Both the position numbers and the translations under genes were made by a program. The notes beneath the pieces were generated by a model. That model had not been told where the DNA came from, searched no databases, and worked only from the letters and a program-made list of their open reading frames with translations. Shown piece by piece: positions 39,873 through 43,295 of a DNA stretch of 43,295 nucleotides; the stretch's first letter is position 1; every line of letters starts with the position of its first letter. This DNA is from Phycisphaerales bacterium (GTDB taxonomy: Bacteria > Planctomycetota > Phycisphaerae > Sedimentisphaerales > Anaerobacaceae): assembly GCA_003141315.1 (NCBI GenBank), contig PLLP01000021.1, positions 9,480-52,774 of the forward strand, read 5' to 3'.

Positions 39873-40106
39873 TTATCCTCCGCCGACAGCAGGAGGGAAA
39901 ATAAATACCGTATCGCCTTCAGACAAAACCGTCTGCAGGTCCGATTGCTTTCCATTGACGGCTATGAGCCGGACATGTTCTTCTGGAAGCCCCAAAAACC
40001 TTACCAGGTCAAGAACCGTTCCGCCGTCTTTTAGCGCGGTTTTGCCGTCCGCATCGCATTTATGAAACTTCGCGAATATCGACATAAGTTTTACGTCAAC
40101 CTTCAT
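39873..40106 (-). CDS. MoaD/ThiS-like sulfur carrier protein
   Basis: This 77-residue ubiquitin-fold protein has the family C-terminus with a terminal Gly-Gly (PPAVGGG), which is thiocarboxylated to deliver sulfur to molybdopterin or thiazole. The neighbouring tungsten-type aldehyde ferredoxin oxidoreductase gene, which it overlaps by 11 bases, favours a role in tungstopterin supply. The end GEGDTVFIFPPAVGGG resembles MoaD more than ThiS. No moaE was seen. Confidence 0.88.
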   Translation of the reverse strand: MKVDVKLMSIFAKFHKCDADGKTALKDGGTVLDLVRFLGLPEEHVRLIAVNGKQSDLQTVLSEGDTVFIFPPAVGGG

Positions 40107-41973
40107 CGATTTTGTCCTCGTTCATTAATGAAAGGCCGAGTCGTTTTAGGGTCTCTATGCCAGGAGAGCCATTGCTGTCCCAGCCCCTGATTTTGTAATA
40201 GTCGGCCATCATTTCCTTAAACGGAATAACTTTGCCCGCGCGGAAACCCTGCTTTGCGGAATTATACATTTTTTTCGGAAGGACGTCGGTCTTTGCGTCA
40301 TAGCCGTCGCGGACATTAAGAATCCTCTGCAGGTTAAAAATCCTCTCGCCTGCGAGCATCAAATCATCGACCGTATATCCCCAGCCTGTAATAGCGTTAA
40401 ACATCTCCGCAAGGCTCGTAAGCGACCAGCCGCCGCCATCGACCATAAACAAACAAAGCACCAGCGCGTTGACGACCCCGCCGAGGTCCTGGCATTTTAT
40501 CGCAACAAGGCTCTGGTTTTGCGGCTCGAAAAATTTTACCATCCCCTGCTTTATGCCGATCTCCGGCATAAAAAATCCGCCCATCTCGATGTCTTCACTT
40601 GGGCCTCTGAAATGGCATGCCCCGCGAGTGCCTGTCGCATAAGTAAGCGCAAGTGAGATACAGGAGCGGGCATCGTGCGCCGGGTAATCGAGGCCTTTAT
40701 TATGGACAACCCTCTCGACCGCTTCCGGCCCGAATTTTTCCGCGGCCTTCAATGTGCCGTCCGCAAAGACTGCGCCGAAACCTTCCCTTTTCCCTATCTG
40801 CTCGATGAGCGTCAAAAATGCTTTTGCGTCTCCGAATTTCAAAATCATGCCGCCGGTATCTTTTGTTGTAATAAGCCCCTTCTCGAAGCAATCCATAGCA
40901 AACCCGACCATCGCCCCGCCTGAGATTGTGTCAACGCCCAGCCGGTTTGCGATGTCGTTGCCTATCGCCACGACCTTCGGGTCGTCGATAAGCAGGTTCG
41001 AACCCATCAGCCCCATCGTTTCATATTCAGGCCCGACCCCTTCGTAAGCGTATTCGGGCGGTTCGGTAATTTTAATTTTCCGGTGGCAGCCGACGGGGCA
41101 GTGTGCGCAGGGCCAGGGCTTTGCGCCGAGGACATTGGTATAATTCGGCGCTCCGAGTTTTTTTGCGCCTTCGGGCCAGGTATCGCCATCCCAGTATTTT
41201 ATGGGCATATCGCCGAGACCTTCAGCCGTCTCGCAGAGCATCGGCGTGCCGTGTTCCCTGAACTTGTTATCCTTGACCGCCTTGTGAATTTCGAGCTGAA
41301 ATTTCTTAATCAGTTCCTTTGTCTTTACAGGGTCGCTTACCGGCACTTCTTGTGTGCCTCGAACAGCGACTGCCTTTAAATTTTTCGAGCCCATAATTGC
41401 GCCGAGGCCGCACCTGCCCGCGAAGCTGTGCTTATCCATTGCCACGCAGGCGATTGCCACTTTCCTCTCCCCTGCCGGCCCGATTGCGGCAACGCTCACT
41501 TTCCGGTCGTCGATTTGCCCGTGAATCTCATCAACTGTCTGATACGTATCCTTGCCCCATAGCGAAGAAGCGTCCCTGATTTGGACGTTGTCATTATTCA
41601 CAAATAGATAGACGGGCTTTTTTGCTTTGCCCGAGATTACAAGTGCATCATAGCCGCATTTTTTAAGTTCCGGCCCGAAGTCCGCTCCGCCGGCGGTATC
41701 GGCAAAAGTTCCGGTCACCGGCGATATGCTTATTATGCTGAATTTCGCCCCGCCCGGCACAGTGTGTCCCTGAAATGCCCCCGTGGCAAAAATTAAAAGG
41801 TTCTGCGGACTGTAAGGCTCGATTTTGGCGGGCAGTTCTTTATTCAGAATATACGCCCCGAGTCCCGCCCCGCCGATATATTTTTTCAGAACCTCTTCGC
41901 TGATTTGTTCAACCCGGCTTTTGCCCGCCGTTAAATCGATCCGCAGAATTTTTTGCCAATATCCGTTACCCAT
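40096..41973 (-). CDS. aor: tungsten-dependent aldehyde:ferredoxin oxidoreductase
   Basis: This 625-residue AOR-family enzyme oxidises aldehydes to carboxylates, passing electrons to ferredoxin through a [4Fe-4S] cluster and a bis-tungstopterin. The cluster ligands CAHCPVGC lie near residue 290 and the distal cysteine in VLCLF is near 505. The N-terminal domain has the pterin-binding region KFSIISISPVTGTFADTAGGADFG and RCGLGAIMGSKNLKAV. Other members are glyceraldehyde-3-phosphate or formaldehyde oxidoreductases, so the substrate is unknown. The MoaD-like gene follows in the same unit. Presence of AOR points to an anaerobic or facultative lifestyle. Confidence 0.93.
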   Translation of the reverse strand: MGNGYWQKILRIDLTAGKSRVEQISEEVLKKYIGGAGLGAYILNKELPAKIEPYSPQNLLIFATGAFQGHTVPGGAKFSIISISPVTGTFADTAGGADFGPELKKCGYDALVISGKAKKPVYLFVNNDNVQIRDASSLWGKDTYQTVDEIHGQIDDRKVSVAAIGPAGERKVAIACVAMDKHSFAGRCGLGAIMGSKNLKAVAVRGTQEVPVSDPVKTKELIKKFQLEIHKAVKDNKFREHGTPMLCETAEGLGDMPIKYWDGDTWPEGAKKLGAPNYTNVLGAKPWPCAHCPVGCHRKIKITEPPEYAYEGVGPEYETMGLMGSNLLIDDPKVVAIGNDIANRLGVDTISGGAMVGFAMDCFEKGLITTKDTGGMILKFGDAKAFLTLIEQIGKREGFGAVFADGTLKAAEKFGPEAVERVVHNKGLDYPAHDARSCISLALTYATGTRGACHFRGPSEDIEMGGFFMPEIGIKQGMVKFFEPQNQSLVAIKCQDLGGVVNALVLCLFMVDGGGWSLTSLAEMFNAITGWGYTVDDLMLAGERIFNLQRILNVRDGYDAKTDVLPKKMYNSAKQGFRAGKVIPFKEMMADYYKIRGWDSNGSPGIETLKRLGLSLMNEDKIDEG

Positions 41974-42059
41974 CTATTCAGCTCCTTCTACAATTTCCCT
42001 GTTAGAAATTTTCAGAAGCATATTATAGCCGATACAGCCTGCAAGGTCAATGAACCGGG

Positions 42060-43295
42060 CTACAGGCAGGCGATGTTCATTTCCTTTGCGGCGATGACTT
42101 CATCCGGCCGGCTCACCGGCGTTGTTATTGGCGCAGCCTTTAATTTTTCCGGCTCGGTTTCCGCCAATTTTGCAATCTCAATCATCGCATCGACGAAGGA
42201 ATCGAGGGTCTCTTTGCTCTCGGATTCGGTCGGCTCAATCATAATCGCCTCTTTGACAATCGTCGGGAAATAAATGGTCGGCGGATGAAAGCCCCTGTCG
42301 ATAAGCATCTTGGCGATATCGAGGGTATGAACGCCGTTATCCTGCATCTTTTTGGTCGGCATAAAAACGCACTCGTGCTTGCAAACCCTGTCGTAAGCAA
42401 TATCGTAATGGCCTTTAAGCCTGGCCCGGACATAATTGGCGTTGAGTACCGCATTCTCCGCAACCCTCGCCAGGCCGTCTTTACCCAGCATCAGGATATA
42501 AACAAGGCTTCGCAGAACAATGCCGAAATTGCCGTAGAAAGGCGCGATGTAGCCGATGGATTTCGGCCTGTCGTATTCGAGGGCAAAGGTGCCGTCGTTT
42601 CTTTTCACAACAATAGATACCGGCAAAAAGTCGAGCAGGTTTTCTTTTACGCCGACAGGACCTGCGCCTGGCCCGCCCCCGCCGTGCGGCGTGGCGAACG
42701 TCTTGTGCAAATTTATATGCACGATATCGAAACCGAAATCGCCCGGCCTGGCTTTGCCGACTATGGCATTGAGATTTGCGCCGTCGTAATACGCGAGGCC
42801 GTCAACACTGTGAATCAAATCGCAGATTTCTTTTATGTGCGGCTCGAACAGGCCAAGCGTGTTCGGGCAGGTGAGCATTATGCCGGCTACTTCATTGTTA
42901 ATGTATTTTTTCAGAGTTGCAATCTCCAGAAATCCTCTTTCGGTTGTCGGCACCGAAACAACATCGAAGCCGGCAATCGCGGCGCTGGCGGGATTTGTGC
43001 CGTGACCGCTGTCTGGAATCAGCACGGTCTTCTTTTTATTGCCCTTATCATTATGATAGGCGGCCATAATCATCATACCTGTAAGCTCGCCGTGAGCGCC
43101 TGCCATCGGCTGCATCGTAAAGCCTGCCATACCGGCAATTTCGCGAAGCAGCATATCGGTTTCGTAAATTACCTGCAGCGCACCCTGCGTGAGCATACCG
43201 CCGCGACGAAGCTGCGGCAGAAGCGGATGCAGATGCGCAAAGCCCGGATAAGCGGCGATGCGCTCGGTCACCTTGGGATTGTATTTCATCGTGCA
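42060..43295 (-). CDS. gcvPB: glycine dehydrogenase (decarboxylating) subunit 2, N-terminus cut off by the window
   Basis: This PLP-dependent P-protein subunit of the glycine cleavage system decarboxylates glycine together with subunit 1. The PLP lysine lies in NLHKTFATPHGGGGPG; SGHGTNPASAA and GIMLTCPNTLG are typical. The frame stays open to the last base (Cys-Thr before the internal Met in CTMKYNPKV, at 43289), so the start lies beyond the window; about 70-80 residues are missing compared with the usual 480-490. It is separated from aor by 86 bases. Its partner gcvPA would be upstream, outside the window. Confidence 0.93.
   Translation of the reverse strand, partial: CTMKYNPKVTERIAAYPGFAHLHPLLPQLRRGGMLTQGALQVIYETDMLLREIAGMAGFTMQPMAGAHGELTGMMIMAAYHNDKGNKKKTVLIPDSGHGTNPASAAIAGFDVVSVPTTERGFLEIATLKKYINNEVAGIMLTCPNTLGLFEPHIKEICDLIHSVDGLAYYDGANLNAIVGKARPGDFGFDIVHINLHKTFATPHGGGGPGAGPVGVKENLLDFLPVSIVVKRNDGTFALEYDRPKSIGYIAPFYGNFGIVLRSLVYILMLGKDGLARVAENAVLNANYVRARLKGHYDIAYDRVCKHECVFMPTKKMQDNGVHTLDIAKMLIDRGFHPPTIYFPTIVKEAIMIEPTESESKETLDSFVDAMIEIAKLAETEPEKLKAAPITTPVSRPDEVIAAKEMNIACL

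Noticed and set aside
1-43295. CRISPR array, prophage, transposase or tRNA genes
   Set aside because: Repeats are short palindromes with irregular spacing, and no reading frame resembles a transposase, integrase or phage protein; no tRNA cloverleaf was noticed.

Overview
The window looks like a chromosomal stretch of a Planctomycetota bacterium, probably class Phycisphaerae and possibly the Sedimentisphaerales/MSBL9 group. This is an inference. It rests on a prepilin-type secreted protein ending in a planctomycete-style DGH-like tail (33413-34324), a secreted protein with a C-terminal dockerin-like double EF-hand (34346-35347), a GH127 lipoprotein, a tungsten-type aldehyde ferredoxin oxidoreductase and many palindromic repeats. 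No phage, IS element, CRISPR array, rRNA or tRNA was recognised.

Layout. 184-4329 (+) is a three-gene signalling unit: response regulator, HAMP histidine kinase, and a REC-GGDEF-HD-GYP protein whose HD dyad is broken. 4395-11897 (-) runs, in transcription order, from a flippase-like membrane protein and a DUF502 protein through a GH127 beta-L-arabinofuranosidase, a possible 31-residue ORF and a ribosome hibernation factor to the general PTS proteins (EIIA, HPr, EI). 12087-15850 (+) holds hisI, a small conserved protein, hemW and lepA. A DEAD-box helicase and polA follow on the minus strand (15853-20040), then an AT-rich TlpA-like gene.

21243-28399 (+) is the most coherent metabolic unit. It holds a Cys/Cys proline-racemase-family epimerase, a secreted M64 metallopeptidase, five redox proteins that together look like a multi-subunit D-hydroxyproline dehydrogenase, and a DapA-like lyase/deaminase. 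I read it as trans-4-hydroxy-L-proline catabolism. With the GH127 enzyme nearby (its family includes enzymes that strip arabinose from hydroxyproline-linked glycans), it suggests use of hydroxyproline-rich glycoproteins. Next come a GNAT, a cysteine synthase and an oppBCD-like ABC transporter lacking a binding protein.

33063-41973 has a molybdenum/tungsten flavour: a ModE-like DNA-binding protein, a polytopic membrane protein followed by a THEP1-like NTPase with a C-terminal Cys cluster and a MobB-like P-loop protein, and on the opposite strand a MoaD/ThiS-like protein with a tungsten aldehyde oxidoreductase. A prepilin-like protein, the dockerin protein and an S9 peptidase are interspersed. 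The right edge cuts the N-terminus of gcvPB.

The least explained signal is a family of short GC-rich palindromes, five of them with exact TCCGCC/GGCGGA arms. They lie between genes and also inside coding regions: twice in polA (related palindromes), in the signal-peptide region of the M64 peptidase and in the prepilin leader. They look like small mobile palindromic elements that were inserted in frame and kept as peptide insertions.
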